From: Methylobacterium sp. E-045
GTDB taxonomy: Bacteria; Pseudomonadota; Alphaproteobacteria; Rhizobiales; Beijerinckiaceae
NCBI RefSeq assembly: GCF_022829685.1
Contig: NZ_JAKSYE010000060.1
Span: forward strand, 1-58,074
Length of the DNA: 58,074 bases
Reading direction: 5' to 3'
Below the pieces are notes generated by a model that did no database searches, was not told where the DNA came from, and worked only from the letters and a program-made list of their open reading frames with translations. The position numbers and the translations under genes are program-made. This document shows, in pieces, positions 18,479 through 27,357 of this stretch; within the stretch, counting starts at the first letter, position 1; the number at the start of each line of letters is the position of its first letter.

Positions 18479-19196
18479 GCTCTTGCATGGAGGAAACCAC
18501 CGTCCTGCAGCGAACGGGCGACTTCAAGATGCATAGTATGCAGCCGGAACCGTGTCCAACCCATGGCAGCTTTGCTGCAGCACGAAGACGGACGGACTTT
18601 CATACCAAAGACAATCTCGGATGAGACAAATCTCGCGACGAGAAGACACGAAACGAACCTAATTCAACAGGATAGATAACGTTTATCAATCTTCATACAG
18701 AATTTCATGGTATTTACTGTTTTATCATACATCAATATCGACTTTATTCGATCAAATATAAATAGAAACCGTAAATTCTACGGTATCAGAAAACGATTTT
18801 CGTCACAAAAATGTTGATACGCTCTATCTTTTCATGTTACATAAGAAATATATTGTCAATATTTGATACGTCGGATCGATTATTAGCTGCATTACATTGA
18901 AAAAAGTTCCAACAACCATGGATAGAGGTCAAATCATCGATTTTGTGCTGGCATTTCGCGCACTCGACAGCTCAAGCCGGGTTTCACATTCTCCCGTGCC
19001 CGTCGCTTTTCCGCACCTCGTCGCTGCGATGCAACATGGGCATGTCGCGCCAACACGAAACGGGACGCCGGGAGGGACCATGACGGAAAAGGGCTTCGAA
19101 CGCGCGGAACACAGGCTTTCCCACGAAAGGCCCTTGACGCCCGTTCAAGCCGAAAGCTATACGCCGCTCCTCGCTGCAGCGGAAACGCTTCAGCCG
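18479..19196. other. AT-rich upstream region of the PKS gene
   Basis: This is 718 bp between the PKS start and tRNA-Val. From about 18640 to 18900 the sequence is far more AT-rich (by eye near 30% GC) than its surroundings. It contains a 13-nt palindrome (ATATTG-T-CAATAT, 18850-18862) and TTGATACG twice (18814-18821 and 18863-18870). The open frame at 18897-19238 runs into the tRNA and looks spurious. The PKS promoter almost certainly lies here, and AT-rich DNA of this kind is typical of xenogeneic-silencer or MucR/Ros-type targets. No silencer site can be named with certainty. Confidence 0.6.
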
Positions 19197-19271
19197 GGGC
19201 GCGTAGCTCAGCGGGAGAGCACTACCTTGACATGGTAGGGGTCACAGGTTCGATCCCTGTCGCGCCCACCA
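19197..19271 (+). tRNA. tRNA-Val (GAC)
   Basis: Acceptor GGGCGCG pairs with CGCGCCC; anticodon stem CTACC/GGTAG with loop TTGACAT gives anticodon GAC. The T-arm is CAGGTTCGATCCCTG and CCA is encoded. Total 75 nt including CCA. Confidence 0.97.
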
Positions 19272-19330
19272 TTCCCCTCTTCAGGGGAATGGACGAGAGA
19301 ACAAAGGTCCCGGAAACGGGGCCTTTTCTC
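19271..19330 (+). terminator. Tandem terminator hairpins after tRNA-Val
   Basis: The first hairpin is ATTCCCCT, CTTC, AGGGGAAT (19271-19290). The second is AAAGGTCCCG, GAAA tetraloop, CGGGGCCTTT (19303-19326), followed by TCTC. The second has one G-U pair and the better terminator form. Confidence 0.75.
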
Positions 19331-19530
19331 GTTGACGCAGAGCCTCTCCGTCAACGCAGGACATGCTTCATCGGCAAGGAACCTGCGCCCTGGGGGTGAA
19401 TGGCCCCTGCCCGATGTCCTTGAGCGTCACGCTTGCGTGAGCCGGAGCGCCGGTCACAGAACCGCCTCAGACAGATCGTGTAAGACGAGCGCTTTCATTC
19501 GGTGCAGAGCCTCTCGGCCAGAGCTCCCGG

Positions 19531-20994
19531 ATGCCGGAGATGATGATGAGCCGAAACTTGGCCTTCTCGAATGCGGTCGGACGGTTCGGTCTCGGATGCG
19601 GCGCCCTCGATCTGCCCGCCATTGACGATCCGCGCGGCTACGTCCGCGTGCAGCTCGACATGCCGTTGACGATGCCGGAAGCCAAGTTGATGTCCAGCAG
19701 TGACCAGCTGCAGGCGATGATGCATCGTCGTCAGCTCGCGCGGCAGCGCCGCGAGGCAATGGCGGATACGGGAAACGCCAAGGTCAAGCAGGACGGCGAT
19801 ATGCAGGACGGCGCCATGGCCATGGCGCCCCGCCCGGAGCCGTCGATGGGCGGCGGCGTGATGGGGAACGAGCCCGAGACCAAGGGCACGCCGGGTCCGA
19901 TCACGAAGAACCCCGATGAACTGATCGCCTGGCTGAGACTGGCGGCGACGACGAAGGCGCCCCTGCACGAGCGGCTGTTCCTGCACTGGAGCAACCACTT
20001 CACCGTCGGGGTGGGGAAGGGGAAATCCAGCCTGACGGCGGGCTCGTTCCAGCGGGAAGCCATTCGGCCATTCATCCTCGGCCACTTTCACGACATGGCC
20101 AAGGCGGCGATCCTGCACGCCTCGATGCTCTATTATCTGGACAACGCATCATCGACCGGCCCCGATTCCAAGGTCGGACGCATCAAGAAATCCGGCCTCA
20201 ACGAGAATCTCGGGCGCGAGGTGCTCGAGCTCCACACCCTCGGCGTCGATGGCGGCTACAGCCAGGCCGACGTCACGGCGCTGGCCTCCGTCCTCACGGG
20301 CTGGACCGTGGATCTCAAGCCGCAATCGGAGACTTTCGGCGAAGTGGTGTTTCGCGAGCGCCAGCATCAGCCGGGGCCGAAGACCATTCTCGGCAAGCGC
20401 TACGCCGAGGCGGGAGCCGACGAGTTCCTCGCCGTCCTGACCGACCTCGCCCGGCATCCCTCCACGGCGCGCTACGTGACGCGACGGATGGCGCGTGCCT
20501 TCGTCTCGGAGAAGGCGTCCGACTCACTGCAGAAGAGCCTCGCCAAGGTCTTCAGGGACAGCGACGGCGACCTCAAGGCCGTGACCGCCGCCCTGATCCA
20601 GAGCGACGAGGCCTGGACCGCAGCCCCCGTGAAGCTGCGCCCGCCGATCGAGTTCCTCGCCGCGACCGGTCGCCTCCTCGGGCGCGCACCGGTCAAACCC
20701 TCGCCGAAAGCCTCGCTCCTCGCCATGGGCCAGCCGTTCCTGGCCGCCCCGTCGCCGAAGGGGTGGGCCGAGGAGGACGATGCCTGGGTGACATCGGATG
20801 GGATCAAGAGCCGGATCGACTGGGCGCAGCAATGCGCGACGCTCAACGCCGACCATGTCGACATCCGCACGCTCGTGGACGACCGGATCGGGGGCTACTT
20901 CTCGGACGAGACGCGGCGCGTGATCCGGCAGGGCGAGAGCCCTGAACAGGCCTTGGCCCTGCTGATGCTCAGCCCGGAATTCCAGCGGCGCTAA
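19531..20994 (+). CDS. DUF1800 family protein
   Basis: 487 residues. DUF1800 marks are NAVGRFGLGCGALD near the start, HWSNHFTVGVGKGK, GSFQREAIRPFILGHFHDM, LYYLDNASSTG, GLNENLGREVLELHTLGVDG and LASVLTGWTVD. The family's function is unproven; its genes are usually paired with a DUF1501 gene, as here 127 bp downstream. I see no signal peptide although the partner has one. The start is uncertain: ATGs at 19540, 19543 and 19546 are also in frame, and 19546 has GGAG at better spacing. A Met-rich insert (about residues 90-110: GDMQDGAMAMAPRPE) interrupts the N-terminal half. Confidence 0.85.
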   Translation: MPEMMMSRNLAFSNAVGRFGLGCGALDLPAIDDPRGYVRVQLDMPLTMPEAKLMSSSDQLQAMMHRRQLARQRREAMADTGNAKVKQDGDMQDGAMAMAPRPEPSMGGGVMGNEPETKGTPGPITKNPDELIAWLRLAATTKAPLHERLFLHWSNHFTVGVGKGKSSLTAGSFQREAIRPFILGHFHDMAKAAILHASMLYYLDNASSTGPDSKVGRIKKSGLNENLGREVLELHTLGVDGGYSQADVTALASVLTGWTVDLKPQSETFGEVVFRERQHQPGPKTILGKRYAEAGADEFLAVLTDLARHPSTARYVTRRMARAFVSEKASDSLQKSLAKVFRDSDGDLKAVTAALIQSDEAWTAAPVKLRPPIEFLAATGRLLGRAPVKPSPKASLLAMGQPFLAAPSPKGWAEEDDAWVTSDGIKSRIDWAQQCATLNADHVDIRTLVDDRIGGYFSDETRRVIRQGESPEQALALLMLSPEFQRR

Positions 20995-21121
20995 GCAGGT
21001 CCGCCTTGGCAAGCCGGCGCTTCACCTCGCTGAGGCCTTTGGAAATGTCGCAGGTTTTGAGGCGCGAAACCGGTGACCACGTTTGCGAAACCCGCTTAGC
21101 CGGTCGAGAGGCGATGACCCC

Positions 21122-22357
21122 ATGAACCCTCAGGAACACGCCCACCTGCCGACCCGCCGCAACCTCCTGCTCGGCGCCGGTGCGCTCTTCGCGTGGCCCT
21201 ATGTGCCCAAGGTCTGGGCCGCCTCGGGCCGCGACCCGCGCTTCCTCGTGGTGGTGCTGCGCGGGGGCCTCGACGGCCTCTCGGCGGTGATGCCGGTGGG
21301 CGATCCGCAATTCGCGGCGATCCGCTCCGACTTCAAACTGTCTCCGACGCACACGCCGTTCCGGCTCGATCCGCTGTTCTCGCTCAACCCGGCGATGCCG
21401 AACCTGGCGGATCTCTATGCCAAGCGCGAGGCCACGCTGTTCCACGCCGTCGCCACGCCCTATCGCGCCCGCTCGCATTTCGACGCGCAGCAAGTCCTCG
21501 AGAACGGGATGACCCGCGCGAATGCGGGCATCGATACCGGCTGGCTCAATCGGGCGCTGTCCCTCATTCCCAAGGCCAAGGGCATCGAGTTGCGGCCGAC
21601 GAAGGCCCTCTCCGTGAGCGCGACGACGCCACTGATCCTGCGCGGGCCCGCCCAGGTGGAGACGTGGCAACCACAGACGATGCCCTACGCGGCGGCGGAC
21701 ACGCTGATGCGCCTCCAGGCCCTCTACGACGACAAGGATCAGGCCCTGGCCAATGCCCTGCGGGAGGGCGTGCAGGTCGACGACTTCATCGCCTCGGATC
21801 CGAGCATGGCGGCCATGGGAAAGCAGCCGTTGAGGGGCCCCAACAGCTTCGCCTCGGCCGCCCGCGCCGCGGCCTCGCTCATGGCACCGGTGACCGGGCC
21901 CCGCATCGCCGTGATGAATTTCGACGGCTGGGACACCCACTCTTCGCAAGGCCCCTATGAGGGGCGTCTCGCCAAGAACCTCGCCTCCCTCGATGCCGGC
22001 ATGGCGGCGATCAAGGAGGGGCTCGGTGCCTCCTGGGCCCAGACATCGGTGCTGATCGTCACCGAATTCGGCCGCACCGTGCATGTGAACGGCTCCTCCG
22101 GCACGGATCACGGCACGGCCACGGTGGCTTTCCTCGTCGGAGGCGCGGTGGCCGGGGGACGGGTGATCGCCGATTGGCCGAGCCTCAAGGAGAACGCCCT
22201 GTTCGAAGGCCGCGACCTCGCGCCGACGATGGATCTGCGCGCCGTGATGAAGGGCCTGCTGATCGACCAGTTCGGCTTCGAGGAGAAGGTCCTTTCCGAG
22301 ACGATCTTCCCCGGCAGCGAGAAGGCGCCCGGCATGAGGGACCTGATCCGGGCCTGA
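21122..22357 (+). CDS. DUF1501 family protein with Tat-type signal
   Basis: 411 residues from the ATG at 21122. The N-terminus LPTRRNLLLGAGALFAW...KVWAAS is a twin-arginine signal ending in an AXA-like site. The body has FLVVVLRGGLDGLSAVMPVGD, RSHFDAQQVLENG, NFDGWDTHSSQGPYEGRLAKNL, VTEFGRTVHVNGSSGTDHG and GRDLAPTMDLRAVMKGLL. These are features of the DUF1501 branch of the alkaline-phosphatase/sulfatase superfamily. It is probably exported folded, perhaps with a metal bound; substrate unknown. It forms a two-gene unit with the DUF1800 gene. Confidence 0.85.
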   Translation: MNPQEHAHLPTRRNLLLGAGALFAWPYVPKVWAASGRDPRFLVVVLRGGLDGLSAVMPVGDPQFAAIRSDFKLSPTHTPFRLDPLFSLNPAMPNLADLYAKREATLFHAVATPYRARSHFDAQQVLENGMTRANAGIDTGWLNRALSLIPKAKGIELRPTKALSVSATTPLILRGPAQVETWQPQTMPYAAADTLMRLQALYDDKDQALANALREGVQVDDFIASDPSMAAMGKQPLRGPNSFASAARAAASLMAPVTGPRIAVMNFDGWDTHSSQGPYEGRLAKNLASLDAGMAAIKEGLGASWAQTSVLIVTEFGRTVHVNGSSGTDHGTATVAFLVGGAVAGGRVIADWPSLKENALFEGRDLAPTMDLRAVMKGLLIDQFGFEEKVLSETIFPGSEKAPGMRDLIRA

Positions 22358-22387
22358 TGCGATCACGGAGACCGCCTCGGTCCCGCG

Positions 22388-22801
22388 TCAGAAGGACGTT
22401 GGTTTCCGCCTGCGCGAACGAATCCCGACACCGCCTGGTTCGTCGATCGTCGGCGGCCGGTCCGAGGAAGTCGTCACCGGCTCCGGCGCCGCGACCTGGA
22501 CACGCGGCGGCGCGACCTTGCCGACGCGCTCGATCCTGACGCCGACATAGTCGCCGCGCCTCCAGGCGAGCTTCACCATGCAGACGAAGTCCCGGCCGAT
22601 GATGCGGAGCAGGAACGACTCGGGCAGCGCGTGGTAGCCTGGGATTCCGAGCTTGGCGCCGGATTTTGAGACGTCCTTGACGGTGCACGGGATCTCTCGG
22701 CCGTCGGGAAGCCGGACGTTCGCAATCCAGTTGGTCGCGTTCCGGTCCTCGCGCCGCGGTACCGGCTCCGGTGCCTTATCAGATTCCTTGTCCGACCGCA
22801 C
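22388..22801 (-). CDS. PilZ domain protein
   Basis: 137 residues. The c-di-GMP motifs are RREDRN near residue 16 (RxxxR) and VKDVSKSGAKLGI near 41 ((D/N)xSxxG). CMVKLAWRRGDYVGVRIE follows, the usual end of the barrel. A basic, proline-rich tail ends RSRRRKPTSF. It is likely a cytosolic c-di-GMP effector; with no effector domain it would act on a partner protein. It is convergent with the DUF1501 gene (30-bp gap) and not obviously linked to neighbours. Confidence 0.82.
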   Translation of the reverse strand: MRSDKESDKAPEPVPRREDRNATNWIANVRLPDGREIPCTVKDVSKSGAKLGIPGYHALPESFLLRIIGRDFVCMVKLAWRRGDYVGVRIERVGKVAPPRVQVAAPEPVTTSSDRPPTIDEPGGVGIRSRRRKPTSF

Positions 22802-23161
22802 TGAGGACGCTCCGACGCTTCACCGCTTCTCATACCGGTATAGGCCGAGAACGTTTACGGACCATGCGTGATCGGGGTTTCCGCTGGGGCTCAGACACCC
22901 GTGTCGACCGCATCGTCTCCTCTCCGCATGCGAAAGGTCTCGTCGCGGGCGGAGGAAACGGCTCATCGCCCCCCTGGGGCCGCGCGAGGGCCGGGGGCGA
23001 ACGCATCGAGAGACGGACTCGCCGGCCACAGGCGGCCATAATCCAACCGCAGAAGCATGTTTTCGAGTTCTCGACTTCGCGCTTTTCTTATAAAGGGAGC
23101 GAGTGTCGGACCGCCGTTCCCGAACGGTATCACAGACTACCATTCCATCTAAACTTGACAA
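22802..23161. other. Intergenic region between PilZ gene and type I secretion ABC gene
   Basis: 360 bp between divergent genes. No small gene or structured RNA stands out. The stretch 23060-23160 becomes AT-richer (aaacttgaca near 23150) just before the ABC transporter start, the probable promoter area. Confidence 0.4.
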
Positions 23162-24946
23162 TTGAACGCGACGGCGGGGGCGGCAGTGGCTAAGGGGCGG
23201 GAATCAGCCGAGATCATTTCGGCATTGGCAAGTTGCCGGACGGCATTCATCGGCGTCGCGGTGATGAGCGGCTTGGTGAATATTCTGTATCTGACCGGCT
23301 CGTTCTTCATGCTCGAAGTCTACGACCGCGTCATCCCGAGCCGGAGCGTGCCGACACTGGTCGGCCTCATGATCCTCGCGCTCGTCCTCTACGGATTTCA
23401 GGGCGTCCTGGAGACGATCCGCTCGCGCATCCTCGCGCGCGTCGGCGCGTCGCTGGACGAAGCGCTCAGTGCGCGGGTGTTCGACATCGTCGTGCGGGCC
23501 CCCCTGAAGGGCGCGACCCCGGGCGACGGGCTGCTGCCCCTGCGCGACCTCGACCAGTTGCGCGCCTTCCTCGGCGGCACGGGCCCCTCGGCCTTCTTCG
23601 ATCTGCCGTGGATGCCGATCTACGTCTTCATCTGTTTCCTGTTCCACCCTCTCATCGGCATCGCGGCCCTCGTGGGCGCGGCGGTCCTGGCGGTCCTGGC
23701 CCTCACCACGGATCGATCGACCCGCGCTCCGACCCAGACCGCAACCGCCCACGGCATGCGCCGCAACGGATTGGCGGAAGCCGGACGTCGCAACGCCGAG
23801 GTGCTGGCCGCCATGGGTATGCAGGGGCGCTTCGCCGATCGCTGGGGTGGCGCCAACCGCGACTACATGCAGTCGCAGATGAACGTCTCGGATGTCGCCA
23901 GCGGTTTCGGCGCGGGCTCGAAAGTGTTCCGCATGGCGCTGCAATCGGGGGTGCTCGCCCTCGGCGCATGGCTCGTCATCAACAACCTCGCTTCGGCCGG
24001 CGTCATCATCGCCTCGTCGATCCTCGTCGCCCGCGCCCTAGCTCCGGCGGAACTCGCCATCGCCAACTGGAAGGGATTCGTCCAGGCGCGCCAGAGCTGG
24101 GGCCGCCTCTCGGAACTGTTCGCGCGCCTGCCTGCCGTCGAACAGCCCCACGCTCTGCCCGCTCCCTCGCAGAATCTCGTGGCCGAGAACGTTACCCTCG
24201 CACCGCCGGGAACCCAGCGCATCGTCGTGCAGGACATCAGCCTTTCGCTGCAGCGGGGGCAGGGGCTCGGGATCATCGGCCCGAGCGCCTCGGGCAAGTC
24301 GAGCCTGGTCCGCGCCATCGTCGGCGTCTGGCCGCCCGTGCGCGGCAAGGTCAGAATCGACGGCGCGGCCATCGACCAATGGTCGAGCGCCGATCTCGGA
24401 CCTCATATCGGCTTCCTGCCGCAGGAGGTGGAGCTGTTTGCCGGCACCATCGCCGAGAACATCGCCCGGTTCGATCCCAATGCACAATCGGGCGCCGTCA
24501 TCGCGGCGGCCAGATCGGCGGGCATCCATGAGATGATCCTGCGTCTGGCGGAAGGCTACGACACCCGGATCGGGGAGGGCGGCGCCGGCCTGTCGGCGGG
24601 TCAGCGCCAGCGGGTCGGGCTGGCGAGGGCGCTCTACGGCGACCCCTTCCTCGTGGTGCTCGACGAACCGAACTCGAACCTCGATGGAGAGGGCGAGAAC
24701 GCCCTGACCCAGGCGATCGTCGGGGTACGGCAGCGCGGCGGCATCTGCATCGTCGTGGCGCACCGCCCCAGTGCCCTGGCGGCCGTCGACATGATCCTGA
24801 TGATGGCCGACGGGCGCGCCCAGGCCTTCGGCCCCAAGAACGAGGTGCTCAAGCGCGTCCTCCGGTCGACTCCGGCTCCCGGCGCCGAGCCGGTCGCCGC
24901 ACAAAGAACAGGCGCGAACGTCGCCACCCTGCAGGAGAGCGCGTGA
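23162..24946 (+). CDS. Type I secretion system permease/ATPase (PrtD-like)
   Basis: 594 residues. The N-terminal membrane domain spans about 20-310 (VNILYLTGSFFMLEVYDRVIPS is the PrtD-type first helix and loop). The nucleotide-binding domain has Walker A GPSASGKSS (373-381), signature LSAGQRQR (477-484), Walker B FLVVLDEP (496-503) and the switch His in VAHRPS. It energises one-step export of C-terminal-signal proteins such as RTX proteins or proteases. The annotated start is TTG; a GTG at 23186 with GGGGG before it is an equally good choice. It overlaps the HlyD-type gene by one base. Confidence 0.9.
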   Translation: MNATAGAAVAKGRESAEIISALASCRTAFIGVAVMSGLVNILYLTGSFFMLEVYDRVIPSRSVPTLVGLMILALVLYGFQGVLETIRSRILARVGASLDEALSARVFDIVVRAPLKGATPGDGLLPLRDLDQLRAFLGGTGPSAFFDLPWMPIYVFICFLFHPLIGIAALVGAAVLAVLALTTDRSTRAPTQTATAHGMRRNGLAEAGRRNAEVLAAMGMQGRFADRWGGANRDYMQSQMNVSDVASGFGAGSKVFRMALQSGVLALGAWLVINNLASAGVIIASSILVARALAPAELAIANWKGFVQARQSWGRLSELFARLPAVEQPHALPAPSQNLVAENVTLAPPGTQRIVVQDISLSLQRGQGLGIIGPSASGKSSLVRAIVGVWPPVRGKVRIDGAAIDQWSSADLGPHIGFLPQEVELFAGTIAENIARFDPNAQSGAVIAAARSAGIHEMILRLAEGYDTRIGEGGAGLSAGQRQRVGLARALYGDPFLVVLDEPNSNLDGEGENALTQAIVGVRQRGGICIVVAHRPSALAAVDMILMMADGRAQAFGPKNEVLKRVLRSTPAPGAEPVAAQRTGANVATLQESA

Positions 24947-26289
24947 TGGCCATCGCAGTGTCGCCCAGCGGACTCCCCGCCGCTCCGATCCGCCCCACCG
25001 CCAATGGATCGATCCGCCGTCACCTCGCCGCGGCGATCGGGATCGGCGCCGTCCTCGTCATCGGGGTCGGAGGCTGGGCCACCTTCACGATGATTTCGGG
25101 TGCCGTGATCGCGCCGGGTCAGCTCATGGTCGAATCGGACGTGAAGAAGGTCCAGCACCCCACCGGCGGCGTCGTCGGGGAGTTACGGGTGAAGGAGGGC
25201 GCGCGGGTAAAAGCGGGCGACATCCTGATTCGGCTGGACGAAACCCAGACCCGCGCCAATCTCGACATCATCCTGAAGGCGCTCGATGAGTTCGCGGCCC
25301 GTCGGGCGCGGGACGAGGCCGAGCGCGACGGCGCGTCCGAGATCACCTTCCCGCCGGACCTCCTGGCCCGTAAGGCCAAGGATCCGTCCGTCGCCCACCT
25401 GGTCGATAGCGAAACCCGCCTGTTCCAGGCACGCGTCGCCGGTCGTGAAGGCCAGAAGGCGCAGCTGCGCGAGCGCGTCTCGCAGCTTGGCGAGGAGATC
25501 AAGGGGCTCACCGAGCAGGCCTCCGCCAAGGAGCGGGAGACGGCGCTGATCGGGACCGAGCTGAAAGGCGTACGTGAACTCTACGGCAAGAACCTCGTGC
25601 CGCTCTCGCGGGTCACCGCCCTCGAACGCGACGGCGCCCGCCTGCAGGGCGAGCGCGGGCAGCTCATCGCCTCCACCGCTTCGGCCAAGGGCAAGATCAC
25701 CGAGATCGAGCTGCAGATCTTCCAGATCGACCAGGACATGCGCACGGAGACCGGCAAGGAGCTCGCCGAGATTCGCGGCCGCTGGTCGGAATATGTGGAG
25801 AAGCGAATCGCCGCCGAGGACCAGCTCAAGCGCATCGACATGCGCTCGCCTCAGGACGGCACGGTGCACCAGCTGACGGTGCATACGATCGGCGGCCTCG
25901 TCGTTCCCAGCGAGCCGGCCATGCTGATCGTGCCCGATGCCGACAAGCTGATCGTCGAGGTGAAGATCCAGCCGCAGGACATCGACAACGTGCGCGTGGA
26001 CCAGCGGGCGATCCTGCGCTTCGCGGCCTTCAACCAGCGCACGACGCCGGAGATCGACGGGGTCGTGAGCCGCGTTTCGGCCGACGTGTCCCAGGATCCC
26101 AAGACGGGGATAACCTACTACACCGCGCGCATCCGCATGACGGAGGATCAGCTGGGGCGCCTCGGCAAGGTCCAGCTCGTGCCCGGCATGCCCGTGGAAG
26201 CCTTCATGCAGCTCGGGGACCGCTCGGTCCTCTCCTACCTGACGAAGCCCCTGACGGACCAGATCGCCAAGGCCTGGCGCGAGCGCTGA
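24946..26289 (+). CDS. HlyD-family membrane fusion protein (PrtE-like)
   Basis: 447 residues from the ATG at 24946, with GGAGAG before it; a GTG one codon earlier is possible. A single membrane helix lies near 29-50, then a biotinyl-lipoyl-like half motif (VQHPTGGVVGELRVKEGARVK), a long alpha-helical hairpin (about 150-280) and the return half (RSPQDGTVHQLTVHTIGGLV). The end is the beta-barrel, with the family motif GMPVEAFMQLGDRSVLSYL. It bridges the PrtD-like inner-membrane ABC protein to a TolC-type channel. Neither TolC nor an obvious cargo gene is adjacent. Confidence 0.9.
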   Translation: MAIAVSPSGLPAAPIRPTANGSIRRHLAAAIGIGAVLVIGVGGWATFTMISGAVIAPGQLMVESDVKKVQHPTGGVVGELRVKEGARVKAGDILIRLDETQTRANLDIILKALDEFAARRARDEAERDGASEITFPPDLLARKAKDPSVAHLVDSETRLFQARVAGREGQKAQLRERVSQLGEEIKGLTEQASAKERETALIGTELKGVRELYGKNLVPLSRVTALERDGARLQGERGQLIASTASAKGKITEIELQIFQIDQDMRTETGKELAEIRGRWSEYVEKRIAAEDQLKRIDMRSPQDGTVHQLTVHTIGGLVVPSEPAMLIVPDADKLIVEVKIQPQDIDNVRVDQRAILRFAAFNQRTTPEIDGVVSRVSADVSQDPKTGITYYTARIRMTEDQLGRLGKVQLVPGMPVEAFMQLGDRSVLSYLTKPLTDQIAKAWRER

Positions 26290-26313
26290 CGGCTCCGAAC
26301 GGCGAAGGATGAG

Positions 26314-26334
26314 GCCCCGGCCGTGCGCCGGGGC
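26314..26334 (+). terminator. Hairpin after the type I secretion operon
   Basis: GCCCCGG, CCGTGCG loop, CCGGGGC: a 7-bp stem 25 bp after the stop, followed by gagagtttg rather than a T-run. Confidence 0.45.
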
Positions 26335-26520
26335 GAGAGTTTGAAGAATCCGCATCCCCGGCAGGTCGGTTGCACCTTGCCTTCAGGCGCTCAAGCCTGA
26401 TATGGCAACCGCCTTTCCGCGATGCGTGAACTGCCATCGCCGAGGACGCCTTACCGAGGTGCCTCGTTCCCGAGACCCTATGGACAGGCGGCGGGCTCAA
26501 ACCCGGCCGACGTGAGACCG

Positions 26521-26646
26521 ATGAAGATTCGCAACTCCCTCAAGTCCCTCCGTGGCCGTCACCGCGACAACCAGCTCGTGCGCCGCAAGGGCCGCGTCTA
26601 CGTCATCAACAAGACGCAGAAGCGCTTCAAGGCCCGCCAGGGCTGA
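26521..26646 (+). CDS. rpmJ: 50S ribosomal protein bL36
   Basis: 41 residues: [18 protein letters not shown] then a basic C-terminus with [16 protein letters not shown]. This is the form without the four zinc-ligand cysteines, as usual in Alphaproteobacteria. It is a component of the large subunit near the peptidyl-transferase region. The in-frame extension upstream to 26422 has no ribosomal-protein similarity and is leader sequence. The gene is monocistronic here. Confidence 0.97.
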   Translation: MKIRNSLKSLRGRHRDNQLVRRKGRVYVINKTQKRFKARQG

Positions 26647-26727
26647 GACTGCGGGCTGCCGGGTATTCGGCAGCCGCGTCAAGCCTGCCTGTTGACGGCG
26701 GCGTGAAGGGCGAGGAAGCTCGCTGTC

Positions 26728-27351
26728 ATGACGCTGTCCCGGCCCCTCGGCACTCTTGTCACCGCTGCGCTCCTGAGCGCCGCGTTTTTTTTGTTCGGGA
26801 TGTCGCCGGCCATCGCTCTGCCGCCGGCGAGCCAGGGCAGAGAGAGCGGCGATGCGCCCAAGAAGGCGCAGGCGCCGAGCCTCGATGACCTCTATGCCCG
26901 GCTGAAGGCCTCCGAGGACGATGCCGAGGCCAAGGGCATCTCCCGCCTGATTGAGCAGCGCCTCGGCCGCTCCGGCAGCGCCACCGCCGACCTTCTCACG
27001 GAACGCGCCCGACAGGCGATGTCGGGCCGCGACTACGCCCTCGCCGTCGAGTTGATGGACCGCGCCACCCATCTCGAACCGCAATGGGCCGAGGGCTGGA
27101 ACCGGCGGGCCACGGTGTTCTGGCTGCTCACCGACCAGACCAACGCCGTGGCAGATCTCCAGCGGACACTGGTGCTGGAACCACGGCATTACGAAGCCTG
27201 GGCGGCGCTGGGGCGGATCTATCTCTCCATGGACGACAAGCGTCGCGCCTTGGACGCCTTCCGCCGCGCCTCCGCCATCTATCCGCGCATGGAGAAGCTT
27301 CAGAGCGCCATCGATCGATTGGCGCCGGAGATCGACGGGCGGGATCTCTAG
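26728..27351 (+). CDS. Secreted tetratricopeptide-repeat protein
   Basis: 207 residues. The signal peptide is about residues 1-31 (hydrophobic stretch TLVTAALLSAAFFLFGMSPAIA). Three TPR units follow: around ARQAMSGRDYALAVELMDRATHLEP, AEGWNRRATVFWLLTDQTNAVADL and AWAALGRIYLSMDDKRRALDAF. It probably works as a periplasmic scaffold. It lies 6 bp before an alpha/beta hydrolase gene, so the two are probably one operon. Partners cannot be read from sequence. Confidence 0.85.
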   Translation: MTLSRPLGTLVTAALLSAAFFLFGMSPAIALPPASQGRESGDAPKKAQAPSLDDLYARLKASEDDAEAKGISRLIEQRLGRSGSATADLLTERARQAMSGRDYALAVELMDRATHLEPQWAEGWNRRATVFWLLTDQTNAVADLQRTLVLEPRHYEAWAALGRIYLSMDDKRRALDAFRRASAIYPRMEKLQSAIDRLAPEIDGRDL

Positions 27352-27357
27352 CCGGAC

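Noticed and set aside
11570..18679. Very long plus-strand open frames (1332 and 989 codons) opposite the PKS gene
   Set aside because: They are antisense shadows: high GC at third positions removes stops. Their translations are low-complexity with runs of Gly, Arg and Glu, while the minus strand shows intact PKS domains.
18897..19238. 113-codon plus-strand frame before tRNA-Val
   Set aside because: It runs through the tRNA gene, lacks a ribosome site and has no protein-family features.
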